NCBI GenBank assembly: GCA_900557435.1
Contig: USSH01000072.1
Span: forward strand, 1 to 9,911
Source: an uncultured Coprococcus sp.
Lineage (GTDB): Bacteria; Bacillota; Clostridia; Lachnospirales; Lachnospiraceae
Direction: 5' to 3'
DNA: 9,911 nt
Below, piece by piece: positions 1 through 6,855 of the stretch. The notes under the pieces are model-generated. The model searched no databases and was not told where the DNA came from. It saw only the letters and a program-made list of their open reading frames with translations. Numbering within the stretch: the first letter of the stretch is position 1; every line of letters begins with the position of its first letter. A program made the translations under genes and the position numbers.

Positions 1-84
1 AGTACTTAACCGTTTTTGTATAGAGGGAAGGTGTCACATCAATTGTAACCCTACAAAATATGGCAGAAACTTGAAAATTTAATC

Positions 85-113
85 TTGACAAATTTACTAG
101 GAAAGCGCATTAT
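85..113 (+). promoter_or_regulatory. Probable sigma-A promoter of the trp operon
   Basis: A consensus -35 box TTGACA lies at 85-90. After a 17-bp spacer comes CATTAT at 108-113 (4 of 6 matches to TATAAT); the overlapping TATAGT at 111-116 is a better hexamer but sits 20 bp away. Transcription would begin near 120, just before the first T-box structural element, which supports the assignment. The exact -10 is uncertain. Bases 1-84 contain no gene or element that I recognise. Confidence 0.6.
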
Positions 114-340
114 AGTTACAGAAATAAGATAAACCGTTGATCAAGAGGAGTAGCGGCATATAACATGTTCAGAGAGTTGCAGGTGGTGTGATTGCAGCGA
201 TGGGAGTGCAGGTGAATGGACTTGTGAGGGCGAACCGAAAGATTTGAGAATTATATTGATGATCAAGTAGGGGAGACGGAGACCTACCGTTATAGAAGGT
301 ACATATATGGTTGTATATGGTCGAGGGCATCGATATATAT

Positions 341-374
341 AAATATATATAAATTATTTATATATATTTTTTTT
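341..374 (+). repeat. Perfect all-A/T hairpin with T run inside the T-box leader
   Basis: AAATATATATAAA (341-353) is exactly complementary to TTTATATATATTT (357-369) around a 3-base loop, and T continues through 374. It lies in the variable linker between stem III and the antiterminator. With no G-C pairs it is a weak terminator at best; it may only act as a spacer or as a pause site. No function is shown. Confidence 0.6.
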
Positions 375-395
375 ATTTATTGATGAAATTAGGTG

Positions 396-473
396 GCACC
401 GCAGGAGATTAGATTTCTTGTCCTAATGTTAGTAGGATAAGGAATTTTTTTTATGTCCTGTGGTGCTTTTTTT
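396..473 (+). terminator. Intrinsic terminator of the T-box leader (attenuator)
   Basis: GCACCGCAGGA (396-406) pairs with TCCTGTGGTGC (456-466), 11 bp with a single G-U wobble, followed directly by seven T (467-473). A second helix, roughly TTCTTGTCCTA with TAGGATAAGGAA (416-444), can stack inside the loop. The 5' arm overlaps the T-box core, so it is mutually exclusive with the antiterminator, as expected for attenuation by uncharged tRNA. Confidence 0.9.
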
Positions 474-601
474 AGTTTTCAGAAAGACATGTGACATTTG
501 ACAGATCCTTTGACGACAGCCTGAAAGACATATGCGAAAGAGATGAGCACAGGGAAATTTCTTGAATGCAGGATAGTGTTCAAAAACAAGGAGGATGAGA
601 C

Positions 602-2080
602 ATGATAAGACCAGAACTTAGCGATGCAAAGAAATATGCGGCGGACGGATATAGGATGGTTCCGGTGTGCTGCGAGATGTTATCGGATGTGATCACACCT
701 ATCAACTTACTCAGAAAGCTGAAGGCGGCAAATGAGCACTGTTACATACTTGAGAGCGTGGAGAATCAGGAGGTGTGGGGACGATACACATTTCTTGGTT
801 ACAATCCGAAGCTTGATGTCACATGCATGAATGGGCACATACAGCTCAAGGATATAGATGGAAATGTGATAAAGGAAGCAGATGACATTCATCCTGAGGT
901 ATTCATCAGAGAGATACTTAAGGATTACAGGAGTCCGAAGATAGAAGAACTTCCAACGTTTACAGGCGGGTTTGTCGGTTATTTCTCATATGACTATATA
1001 AAGTACAGTGAGAAGAAGCTTGTGATCGATGCCGAGGACGATGAGGGCTTCCAGGATCTGGACCTCATGCTCTTCGACAAGGTCATTGCATTTGACAATT
1101 TCAAGTCAAAGCTGATCCTCATTGCAAATGCCGACACATCCGATATAGAAGCCGGATATGCAAATGCACTTGCTGACATAGAAGATATGAAGAAACTAAT
1201 CCTCGATGGAGAGATGGCTGAGATAGAGCCGGTTAAGATGAAGAGTGATTTCAAGCCTCTGTTCAATAAAGAAAAATATTGCAGCATGGTCGAGAGGGCA
1301 AAGAAGTACATATTCGAGGGAGATATCTTCCAGGTGGTTCTGTCCAACAGACTTGAGGCTGAGATGGAGGGCTCACTGTTCAATACGTACAGGGTCCTCA
1401 GAAGCACAAACCCTTCGCCGTATATGTTCTACTTCAGCGGAGATCAGATAGAGGTTGCGGGAGCGTCACCTGAGACATTGGTAAAGCTTGAGAATGGTGT
1501 GCTTCACACATTTCCTCTTGCTGGAACGAGACCGAGGGGAAAGACAAAGGAAGAGGATATGAGACTTGAAGCCGGACTCATGGCGGACGAGAAGGAGCTG
1601 GCGGAGCACAACATGCTGGTGGATCTCGGAAGAAATGATCTTGGCAAGATAAGCAAGTTCGGAACTGTTGAGGTTGAGCAGTACATGAAGGTCCAGAGGT
1701 ACTCACATGTAATGCACATCGGGTCAACGGTCAGAGGAGAGATCGATGACAGCAGGTATGATGAGCTGTCTGCCGTGGATGCGGTACTTCCAGCAGGAAC
1801 CCTCTCGGGAGCACCGAAGATCAGGGCGTGTCAGATCATCAATGAGCTGGAGGACAACAAGAGAGGAATATATGGCGGTGCCATAGGATACATAGATTTC
1901 ACAGGGAATCTTGATACATGTATAGCCATAAGGATCGCGTACAAAAAGGGTGATAAGGTATTTGTCAGATCAGGAGCAGGAATCGTTGCAGACAGTGTTC
2001 CGGCAAATGAGTTCCAGGAATGTATCAACAAGGCAAAGGCGGTTACGACAGCTCTCACAATGAGCCAGGACATATCATAA
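602..2080 (+). CDS. trpE: Anthranilate synthase component I
   Basis: Makes anthranilate from chorismate with ammonia supplied by TrpG; first committed step of tryptophan synthesis, cytoplasmic. The 492-residue length is typical. The N-terminal domain carries the tryptophan feedback site: ILES at 49-52, with T63 where the classical LLES-x10-S motif has serine, plus NPSPYMFYF (270-278). The chorismate-binding domain follows (about 220-485) with GASPETLV (287-294), PLAGTRPRG (305-313), DEKELAEHNMLVDLGRNDLG (329-348), LPAGTLSGAPK (396-406), GGAIGYID (425-432) and VRSGAGIVADSVP (455-467). The start is set by AAGGAGG at 588-594, seven bases before ATG. It is the first gene after the T-box, with about 128 nt between the attenuator and the start. 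PabB or another chorismate enzyme is unlikely given the operon and the feedback-site residues. Confidence 0.97.
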   Translation: MIRPELSDAKKYAADGYRMVPVCCEMLSDVITPINLLRKLKAANEHCYILESVENQEVWGRYTFLGYNPKLDVTCMNGHIQLKDIDGNVIKEADDIHPEVFIREILKDYRSPKIEELPTFTGGFVGYFSYDYIKYSEKKLVIDAEDDEGFQDLDLMLFDKVIAFDNFKSKLILIANADTSDIEAGYANALADIEDMKKLILDGEMAEIEPVKMKSDFKPLFNKEKYCSMVERAKKYIFEGDIFQVVLSNRLEAEMEGSLFNTYRVLRSTNPSPYMFYFSGDQIEVAGASPETLVKLENGVLHTFPLAGTRPRGKTKEEDMRLEAGLMADEKELAEHNMLVDLGRNDLGKISKFGTVEVEQYMKVQRYSHVMHIGSTVRGEIDDSRYDELSAVDAVLPAGTLSGAPKIRACQIINELEDNKRGIYGGAIGYIDFTGNLDTCIAIRIAYKKGDKVFVRSGAGIVADSVPANEFQECINKAKAVTTALTMSQDIS

Positions 2081-2155
2081 GGAGGACCCGCTTGCGGGAG
2101 ATTCCTTATGATAATGCGTGCGCCGCGCGGAGCGCCTTTCATGCGCATGCACAAT
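2076..2155 (+). repeat. Dyad-rich trpE-trpG junction with a GC-rich block
   Basis: CATAAGGA (2076-2083, containing the trpE stop) pairs perfectly with TCCTTATG (2103-2110), enclosing a second hairpin CCCGC-TT-GCGGG (2087-2098). A very GC-rich stretch follows at 2114-2148, with ATGCG/CGCAT outer arms and GCGC (2120-2123) / GCGC (2132-2135) inner arms. The first hairpin buries a ribosome-binding-like AAGGAGGA (2079-2086) that serves no recognisable gene. There is no T run, so this is not an intrinsic terminator. It could be an mRNA processing or stability element or a small repeat insertion. Confidence 0.55.
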
Positions 2156-2177
2156 ACATATAAGGAGGACAAAATAA

Positions 2178-2744
2178 ATGACAATACTTATAGATAATTA
2201 TGACAGCTTCTCCTACAACCTGTATCAGCTTGTGGGGGCAATAAATCCGGATATAAAGGTCATAAGAAACGACGAATACACCTGTGAGGAGATCGAGGCT
2301 ATGAATCCGGATCACATAATCATCTCGCCGGGTCCCGGAAGACCTTCGGATGCGGGAATGTGTGAGGATGCGGTGAGATATTTCGCAGGCAAGGTACCAA
2401 TCCTCGGCGTGTGTCTCGGACATCAGGCAATTTGTGAGACATATGGTGCGACAGTCACATATGCAAAGAAACTTATGCATGGAAAGATGTCGCTGGTTGA
2501 TGTGGATCTGAACTGCAGATTGTTCAGGGGACTTCAGAGCAAGATACAGGTTGCCAGATATCATTCACTGGCAGCAGCGGATGAGAATTTCCCTGAGTGT
2601 CTGGAGGTCACAGCCAGAACAGAGGATGGAGAGATCATGGCAGTGAAATACAGGGATTATGAGGTGTACGGAGTTCAGTTCCATCCGGAGTCGATATTGA
2701 CACCGAAGGGCAAGATAATGCTCAGGAATTTTTTAGATATATAA
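2178..2744 (+). CDS. trpG: Anthranilate synthase component II (glutamine amidotransferase)
   Basis: Hydrolyses glutamine and passes ammonia to TrpE; may also serve para-aminobenzoate synthesis, as in other bacteria with a shared TrpG/PabA. It is a stand-alone class I glutamine amidotransferase of 188 residues, the usual length. Visible are NYDSFSYNL (7-15), the oxyanion loop SPGPGRPSDAG (50-60), the nucleophile elbow GVCLGHQ with Cys79, and the His169-x-Glu171 pair in VQFHPES. AAGGAGG at 2162-2168, nine bases before ATG, fixes the start. It follows trpE by 97 bp, an unusually long structured gap for subunits of one complex, and precedes trpD by 18 bp. It is not fused to TrpD, unlike in enterics. 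Confidence 0.97.
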   Translation: MTILIDNYDSFSYNLYQLVGAINPDIKVIRNDEYTCEEIEAMNPDHIIISPGPGRPSDAGMCEDAVRYFAGKVPILGVCLGHQAICETYGATVTYAKKLMHGKMSLVDVDLNCRLFRGLQSKIQVARYHSLAAADENFPECLEVTARTEDGEIMAVKYRDYEVYGVQFHPESILTPKGKIMLRNFLDI

Positions 2745-2762
2745 AATAAGGAGGATATGGCG

Positions 2763-3776
2763 ATGATACAGGAAACTCTTAAGAAGGTAGCAGCAGGACA
2801 GGATCTTACATACGATGAGGCATATGCCAGCATGGATGAGATATTCAGCGGCCAGGTGCCGGGAGAGACAACGGCGGGATATCTCACAGCGCTTCACATG
2901 AAGGGCGAGACACTTGACGAGATAACAGCCAGTGCAAATGGAATGAGAGACCATGCGGAGTCTCTTCCTCATGATGGAATAGATGTTCTTGAGATCGTGG
3001 GAACAGGCGGAGATTGTGCGAATTCATTTAACATATCGACAACAAGTGGTATAGTTGCAGCAGCGGCCGGAGTACCGATCGCAAAGCACGGCAATAGAAG
3101 CGTATCAAGCAAGAGCGGTGCTGCGGATGTCCTTGAGGCACTTGGTGTAAATATCTCCATACCACCTGAAAAGATGGGCAAGGTTCTCGCTGAGTGCAAC
3201 ATGAGCTTTATGTTTGCCCAGGTTTATCACAAGGCGATGAAATATGCAGGTCCGGTCAGAAAGGCACTTGGAATACCGACAGTATTCAATATCCTTGGAC
3301 CTCTCACCAACCCGGCAAAGGCTCAGATGCAGATCATGGGAGTATACAAGGAGGAGCTTGTTGATCAGATGGCTCCTGTACTCATCGGCCTTGGCGTAAA
3401 GCGAGGACTTGTCGTATACGGACAGGATTGTCTGGATGAGATCTCCATGAGTGCGCCTACAACTGTAGCAGAGATCAAAGATGGCGTGATTACAAAGTAC
3501 GAGATCAAGCCAGAGGATTTCGGATTTGAGAGATGCAGCAAGGAGGATCTGGTGGGCGGCGGTCCTGAGGAGAATGCACAGATTACCCGCGATATCCTGT
3601 CGGGTAAGATCACTGGAGCCAAGAGAAATGCAGTTGTACTGAACGCAGCAGCTTGTATCTACATCGCAGGCAAGGCGGACTCCATAGCAGATGGAATCAA
3701 GGTGGCAGAGGACGTGATCGACAGTGGCAAGGCTGCTGAGACGCTTGAGGCATTTGTAAGACTGACAAATGAGTAG
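2763..3776 (+). CDS. trpD: Anthranilate phosphoribosyltransferase
   Basis: Transfers the phosphoribosyl group of PRPP to anthranilate, second step of the pathway. With this start the protein has 337 residues, normal for the family. Motifs: GTGGD (80-84) and NISTT (90-94) for PRPP pyrophosphate binding, KHGNRSVSSKSGAAD (108-122) for PRPP and anthranilate, and a GPLTNPA segment further on. An in-frame ATG also occurs at 2757, but AAGGAGG (2748-2754) is only two bases from it and eight bases from the ATG at 2763, so the latter is preferred. The helical N-terminal domain and the glycine-rich alpha/beta domain are both intact. It lies 18 bp after trpG and 49 bp before trpC, in the same operon. Confidence 0.96.
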   Translation: MIQETLKKVAAGQDLTYDEAYASMDEIFSGQVPGETTAGYLTALHMKGETLDEITASANGMRDHAESLPHDGIDVLEIVGTGGDCANSFNISTTSGIVAAAAGVPIAKHGNRSVSSKSGAADVLEALGVNISIPPEKMGKVLAECNMSFMFAQVYHKAMKYAGPVRKALGIPTVFNILGPLTNPAKAQMQIMGVYKEELVDQMAPVLIGLGVKRGLVVYGQDCLDEISMSAPTTVAEIKDGVITKYEIKPEDFGFERCSKEDLVGGGPEENAQITRDILSGKITGAKRNAVVLNAAACIYIAGKADSIADGIKVAEDVIDSGKAAETLEAFVRLTNE

Positions 3777-3825
3777 ATAGGTTTCATCACAGACTATGAT
3801 AGAAAGTTGCACAGAGAGGTAAGAG

Positions 3826-4686
3826 ATGATATTAGATGAGATAGCGGAAAAGACAAAGGAACGTGTGGCAGAGCAGAAGAAAAAGGTTCCTCTTGAGGAG
3901 ATGAAGAGGCAGGCACTTGATATAGTTGCCAGGGAGACAGATAACGGCAGCAGCCCATATACAAAGTTCCCATTTAGGGACAATCTGGCGGCGGATGGCA
4001 TATCGTTTATCTGTGAGGTCAAGAAGGCTTCGCCTTCCAAGGGGCTTATCGCACCGGACTTTCCTTATGTTGAGATCGCAAAGGAATATGAGGTGGCGGG
4101 AGCTTCAGCCATATCGGTGCTCACTGAGCCGTTTTATTTTCAGGGAAGCAATCAGTTCCTGATAGACATAAAGAAAGAGGTAAATATACCGCTGCTGAGG
4201 AAGGATTTCACAGTTGACGAGTATATGATATATGAGGCAAAGGTCATAGGCGCCTCGGCGGTGCTTTTGATTTGCGCCATACTGGATGACGAGCAGCTTG
4301 CATCATACCTGCAGCTTGCACACGAACTTGGAATGTCGGCTCTGGTTGAGGCTCACGATGAGGATGAGGTCAGACGGGCGATAGCCTGCGGAGCTGGAAT
4401 CATCGGTGTGAACAACAGAGATCTCAGAACATTTACGGTGGACATCATGAACAGCGTCCGTCTCAGAAAGCTGATACCGGATACGGTGCCAGCCACCCAT
4501 ATGGGGACGGAGGTACCTGTCCCCTCCGTCCCTCAGAAGATGGTGTATGTGTCTGAGAGTGGAATCAGGACAAAGGAGGACATAGACAGGCTCAAGGCAA
4601 ATGGAACGGATGCGGTGCTCATAGGTGAGACTTTTATGAGAAGTCCCGACAAGAAGGGGTTATTTGCGGAGCTGAAGGGCGAGTAA
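3826..4686 (+). CDS. trpC: Indole-3-glycerol phosphate synthase with an internal insertion
   Basis: Closes the ring of carboxyphenylaminodeoxyribulose phosphate to indole-3-glycerol phosphate. It is a TIM barrel of 286 residues, longer than the usual 255-265. Active-site motifs are in order: EVKKASPSKG (64-73), LLRKDF (123-128), VEAH (174-177), GVNNRDL (194-200), SESGI (243-247), and the phosphate-binding end around IGETFMRS (266-273). The excess length comes mainly from residues about 220-238, between LIPD and the strand VYVSESGI, where DNA is a palindromic repeat (separate entry). Comparison with known barrels puts this in the alpha6-beta7 connection, on the face opposite the active site, so activity is probably kept (inference). 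There is no PRA isomerase domain. The start follows a modest AGAGG at 3815-3819, six bases before ATG. Confidence 0.95.
   Translation: MILDEIAEKTKERVAEQKKKVPLEEMKRQALDIVARETDNGSSPYTKFPFRDNLAADGISFICEVKKASPSKGLIAPDFPYVEIAKEYEVAGASAISVLTEPFYFQGSNQFLIDIKKEVNIPLLRKDFTVDEYMIYEAKVIGASAVLLICAILDDEQLASYLQLAHELGMSALVEAHDEDEVRRAIACGAGIIGVNNRDLRTFTVDIMNSVRLRKLIPDTVPATHMGTEVPVPSVPQKMVYVSESGIRTKEDIDRLKANGTDAVLIGETFMRSPDKKGLFAELKGE
4485..4532. repeat. Palindromic repeat element inserted in frame in trpC
   Basis: Two linked hairpins: GGTG-CCAGC-CACC (4485-4497) and, after five bases, a compound palindrome at 4503-4532 in which GGGACGGAG (4504-4512) is exactly complementary to CTCCGTCCC (4524-4532), while GGGGAC (4503-4508) can alternatively pair with GTCCCC (4519-4524); GGTACC sits at the centre. 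The GGTGCCAG / GGGGACGGAGG / GTCCCC vocabulary matches, from memory, a dispersed palindromic repeat of Firmicutes genomes. Here it adds about 18 codons without breaking the trpC frame. I see no second copy in this window, so the 'dispersed' part needs genome data. Confidence 0.65.
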
Positions 4687-4832
4687 GAAGTATTCAGGCT
4701 CATCTGAAAAAGTAATGTAGAGAACGAAATATAATTTGTTTGATTGTTATATATATAGAAGAAACACAATACAAAAGTGTAGAAATACATTTGAAAATAT
4801 ATCTGAGAAGACAGAAACAGGAGGAAGAACAT
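4687..4832 (+). other. trpC-trpB intergenic region without trpF
   Basis: The 146 bp between trpC and trpB are AT-rich and have no credible gene. TATAAT occurs at 4730-4735, but no good -35 box is found at 16-18 bp, so a secondary trpBA promoter is only a weak possibility. AGGAGG at 4819-4824 belongs to trpB. This is where trpF often sits in trp operons of this gene order, and it is absent. Confidence 0.5.
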
Positions 4833-6017
4833 ATGTCAAAAGGCAGATTTGGCGTTCACGGCGGCCAGTACATTCCAGAGACTCTGATGAATGCGATGCT
4901 GGAGCTGGAGGAGGCTTACAAGAAATATAAGGATGATCCGGAGTTCAACAGAGAACTCACGGAGATGCTCAATGAGTATGCGGGAAGACCTAGCAGACTT
5001 TACTATGCAGAGAGAATGACAAAGGATCTGGGCGGTGCAAAGATCTACCTCAAGAGAGAGGATCTGAACCACACAGGAGCGCACAAGATCAACAACGTAA
5101 TCGGACAGATGCTCCTTGCCAAGAGAATGGGCAAGACAAGAGTTATCGCGGAGACCGGTGCCGGACAGCATGGAGTTGCAACAGCTACAGTTGCAGCCAT
5201 GATGGGCATGGAGTGCGAGATATACATGGGCGAGGAGGACACGATCAGACAGGCTCTCAACGTGTACAGAATGAGACTTCTAGGTGCAAAGGTTCATCCG
5301 GTAAAGACTGGAACAGCCACACTGAAGGATGCTGTATCTGAGGCATTCCGTGAGTGGACAAGCAGAATTGATGATACACACTATGTACTCGGCTCAGTCA
5401 TGGGACCATATCCTTTCCCTGAGATCGTCCGTGATTTCCAGGCTGTGATCAGTAAAGAGATCAAGGCACAGCTCATGGAGAAGGAGGGAAGACTTCCTGA
5501 TGTCGTCATGGCATGTGTGGGCGGCGGTTCAAATGCCATCGGAGCTTTCTACGATTTCATACCTGACGAGAGCGTCAGACTGATCGGCTGTGAGGCAGCA
5601 GGCAGAGGTGTTGATACATTTGAGACAGCGGCAACTATCGCAACTGGAAAGCTTGGTATATTCCACGGCATGAAGTCCTACTTCTGTCAGGATGAATTTG
5701 GCCAGATTGCTCCAGTTTATTCGATCTCAGCGGGACTTGACTACCCGGGAATCGGACCTGAGCACGCATACCTTCACGACATCGGACGTGCAGAGTATGT
5801 GGCTATTACAGATGACGAGGCTGTGGATGCATTTGAATATCTGTCAAGGATCGAGGGAATCATACCTGCAATAGAGAGCGCACACGCTGTGGCTTACGCC
5901 ATGAAGTTGGCACCTACAATGGACAAGGATAAGATAATAGTGATCAATGTATCAGGACGTGGTGATAAGGACGTTGCAGCCATCGCAAGATACAGAGGGG
6001 AGGATCTTCATGAGTAA
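4833..6017 (+). CDS. trpB: Tryptophan synthase beta chain
   Basis: PLP-dependent subunit that condenses indole with serine to give tryptophan; works in the alpha2-beta2 complex with TrpA, which tunnels indole to it. The protein has 394 residues, usual for the TrpB1 type. Visible are the N-terminal [19 protein letters not shown], the PLP lysine in HTGAHKINN (Lys85), the catalytic glutamate in AETGAGQHG (Glu107), the PLP phosphate loop GGGSNA (230-235) and the C-terminal SGRGDKD. The frame is open back to an ATG at 4740, but the extension is not conserved-looking and AGGAGG (4819-4824) sits eight bases before the ATG at 4833, so that start is chosen. The gene overlaps trpA by 8 bp, consistent with translational coupling of equimolar subunits. 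Confidence 0.97.
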   Translation: MSKGRFGVHGGQYIPETLMNAMLELEEAYKKYKDDPEFNRELTEMLNEYAGRPSRLYYAERMTKDLGGAKIYLKREDLNHTGAHKINNVIGQMLLAKRMGKTRVIAETGAGQHGVATATVAAMMGMECEIYMGEEDTIRQALNVYRMRLLGAKVHPVKTGTATLKDAVSEAFREWTSRIDDTHYVLGSVMGPYPFPEIVRDFQAVISKEIKAQLMEKEGRLPDVVMACVGGGSNAIGAFYDFIPDESVRLIGCEAAGRGVDTFETAATIATGKLGIFHGMKSYFCQDEFGQIAPVYSISAGLDYPGIGPEHAYLHDIGRAEYVAITDDEAVDAFEYLSRIEGIIPAIESAHAVAYAMKLAPTMDKDKIIVINVSGRGDKDVAAIARYRGEDLHE

Positions 6018-6780
6018 TATAGCAAAAGCATTTGAGCATGGAAAAGCATTTATACCATTTGTGACATGTGGCGATCCGTCGCTGGATGTGACAGAGGAGA
6101 TAGTATACGCAATGGTCGAGGCCGGCGCAGACCTCGTCGAGCTGGGAATCCCGTTCTCAGACCCAACAGCCGAGGGTCCGGTTATTCAGGGCGCAAATAT
6201 AAGAGCACTGGCAGGCGGCGTGACGACAGACAAGGTATTTGACCTTGTGAGAAAGCTCCGCAAGAAGGTGACAATACCTATGGTGTTCATGACATATGCA
6301 AATGTCGTGTTCTCGTACGGTTCGGAGAGATTCATCAGCACATGCAAGGAGATCGGCATAGATGGTCTGATCCTTCCTGACATTCCTTACGAGGAGAAGG
6401 ATGAGTTTGACGGAATCTGCAAGCAGTATGATGTGGATCTCATTTCACTCATCGCACCTACATCACATGAGAGAATATCCATGATCGCAAATGATGCGAG
6501 TGGATTTATATATTGTGTGTCATCACTCGGTGTAACAGGAACAAGAACCAAGATCACCACAGACATAGGAGCCATGGTCGGACTGGTGAAGAAGGCGAAG
6601 GACATCCCTTGCGCTGTAGGTTTCGGAATATCCACACCTGAGCAGGCAAAGCAGATGGCGGAGAAGTCAGATGGTGTCATCGTCGGTTCAGCCATCGTCA
6701 AGCTGTGCGCCCAGTACGGCAAGGACTGCGTGCCTTATGTGAGAGATTATGTGAAGAGTATGAAGGATGCGATAAGGTAA
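6010..6780 (+). CDS. trpA: Tryptophan synthase alpha chain
   Basis: Cleaves indole-3-glycerol phosphate to indole and glyceraldehyde 3-phosphate. It is a TIM barrel of 256 residues, slightly shorter than the E. coli protein (268). The catalytic glutamate is Glu44 in [10 protein letters not shown]. The second catalytic residue, Asp60 in E. coli (ADGP), aligns with Glu55 here (AEGP), a conservative replacement. Other motifs: [12 protein letters not shown], the flexible loop with SSLGVTGTR, and the phosphate-binding AVGFGIS and GVIVGSAIV segments. GGGGAGG (5997-6003) is six bases before ATG, and the first 8 bp overlap the end of trpB. Frame is open further upstream to 5947, inside trpB, but that start lacks a suitable ribosome binding site. 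It is the last gene of the operon. Confidence 0.96.
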   Translation: MSNIAKAFEHGKAFIPFVTCGDPSLDVTEEIVYAMVEAGADLVELGIPFSDPTAEGPVIQGANIRALAGGVTTDKVFDLVRKLRKKVTIPMVFMTYANVVFSYGSERFISTCKEIGIDGLILPDIPYEEKDEFDGICKQYDVDLISLIAPTSHERISMIANDASGFIYCVSSLGVTGTRTKITTDIGAMVGLVKKAKDIPCAVGFGISTPEQAKQMAEKSDGVIVGSAIVKLCAQYGKDCVPYVRDYVKSMKDAIR

Positions 6781-6787
6781 ATGACCC

Positions 6788-6838
6788 CCCTACGTTTTGG
6801 CAACTTTTTGGATTGTTGCCGAAACGTAGGGTGTTTTT
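6788..6838 (+). terminator. Intrinsic terminator of the trp operon
   Basis: CCCTACGTTTTGGCAAC (6788-6804) pairs with GTTGCCGAAACGTAGGG (6815-6831), 17 bp with one G-U wobble and a 10-base loop, followed by TGTTTTT. It starts seven bases after the trpA stop. On the minus strand the hairpin has no following T run, so it is an effective terminator only for the trp side; the convergent abiE transcript has no clear terminator of its own. Confidence 0.93.
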
Positions 6839-6855
6839 GGATATATAGTTTTAAA

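Larger units (their letters stand above)
120..473 (+). promoter_or_regulatory. Tryptophan-specific T-box leader riboswitch
   Basis: This untranslated leader senses uncharged tRNA-Trp and lets transcription continue into trpE when tryptophan is short. The base of stem I can form from TTGATCA (137-143) pairing with TGATCAA (260-266). Within stem I the AGAGAG / GGTGGTGTGA features at 171-190 resemble the conserved GA motif and distal loop, and the specifier loop GAATGGAC at 214-221 presents codon TGG (217-219), i.e. Trp. A stem III candidate is GTAGG (267-271) with CCTAC (283-287). The T-box core AGGTGGCACCGCAGG is at 391-405; its TGGC (394-397) is complementary to GCCA, the acceptor end expected for bacterial tRNA-Trp with discriminator G73. 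The antiterminator can form from ATTAGG (388-393) with CCTAAT (422-427), which excludes the terminator. Specificity is supported twice, by the codon and by the acceptor match. The 5' boundary is approximate. Confidence 0.9.

Noticed and set aside
498..536. A second promoter before trpE from TTGACA (498-503) or TTGACG (510-515)
   Set aside because: No acceptable -10 hexamer lies 16-18 bp downstream of either box; the T-box leader upstream explains expression.
2108..2200. A short open frame starting ATGATAATG after the AAGGAGG at 2079-2085
   Set aside because: The ribosome-binding-like sequence is too far (22 bases) and paired in a hairpin, and the frame runs over the trpG start; the encoded arginine-rich peptide resembles nothing I know.
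3105..4040. A long minus-strand open frame (311 codons) across the trpD-trpC junction
   Set aside because: It lies antisense to two well-supported enzymes, has no ribosome binding site or recognisable domain, and its sequence is explained by the codon bias of the genes opposite.
4707..4735. Internal trpBA promoter from TATAAT at 4730-4735
   Set aside because: The -10 is perfect but no -35 is present at a proper distance and the region is AT-rich enough to give this by chance; kept only as a remark.
4740..4832. Upstream extension of trpB to an ATG at 4740
   Set aside because: The extra 31 residues are not TrpB-like, and AGGAGG at 4819-4824 places initiation at 4833.
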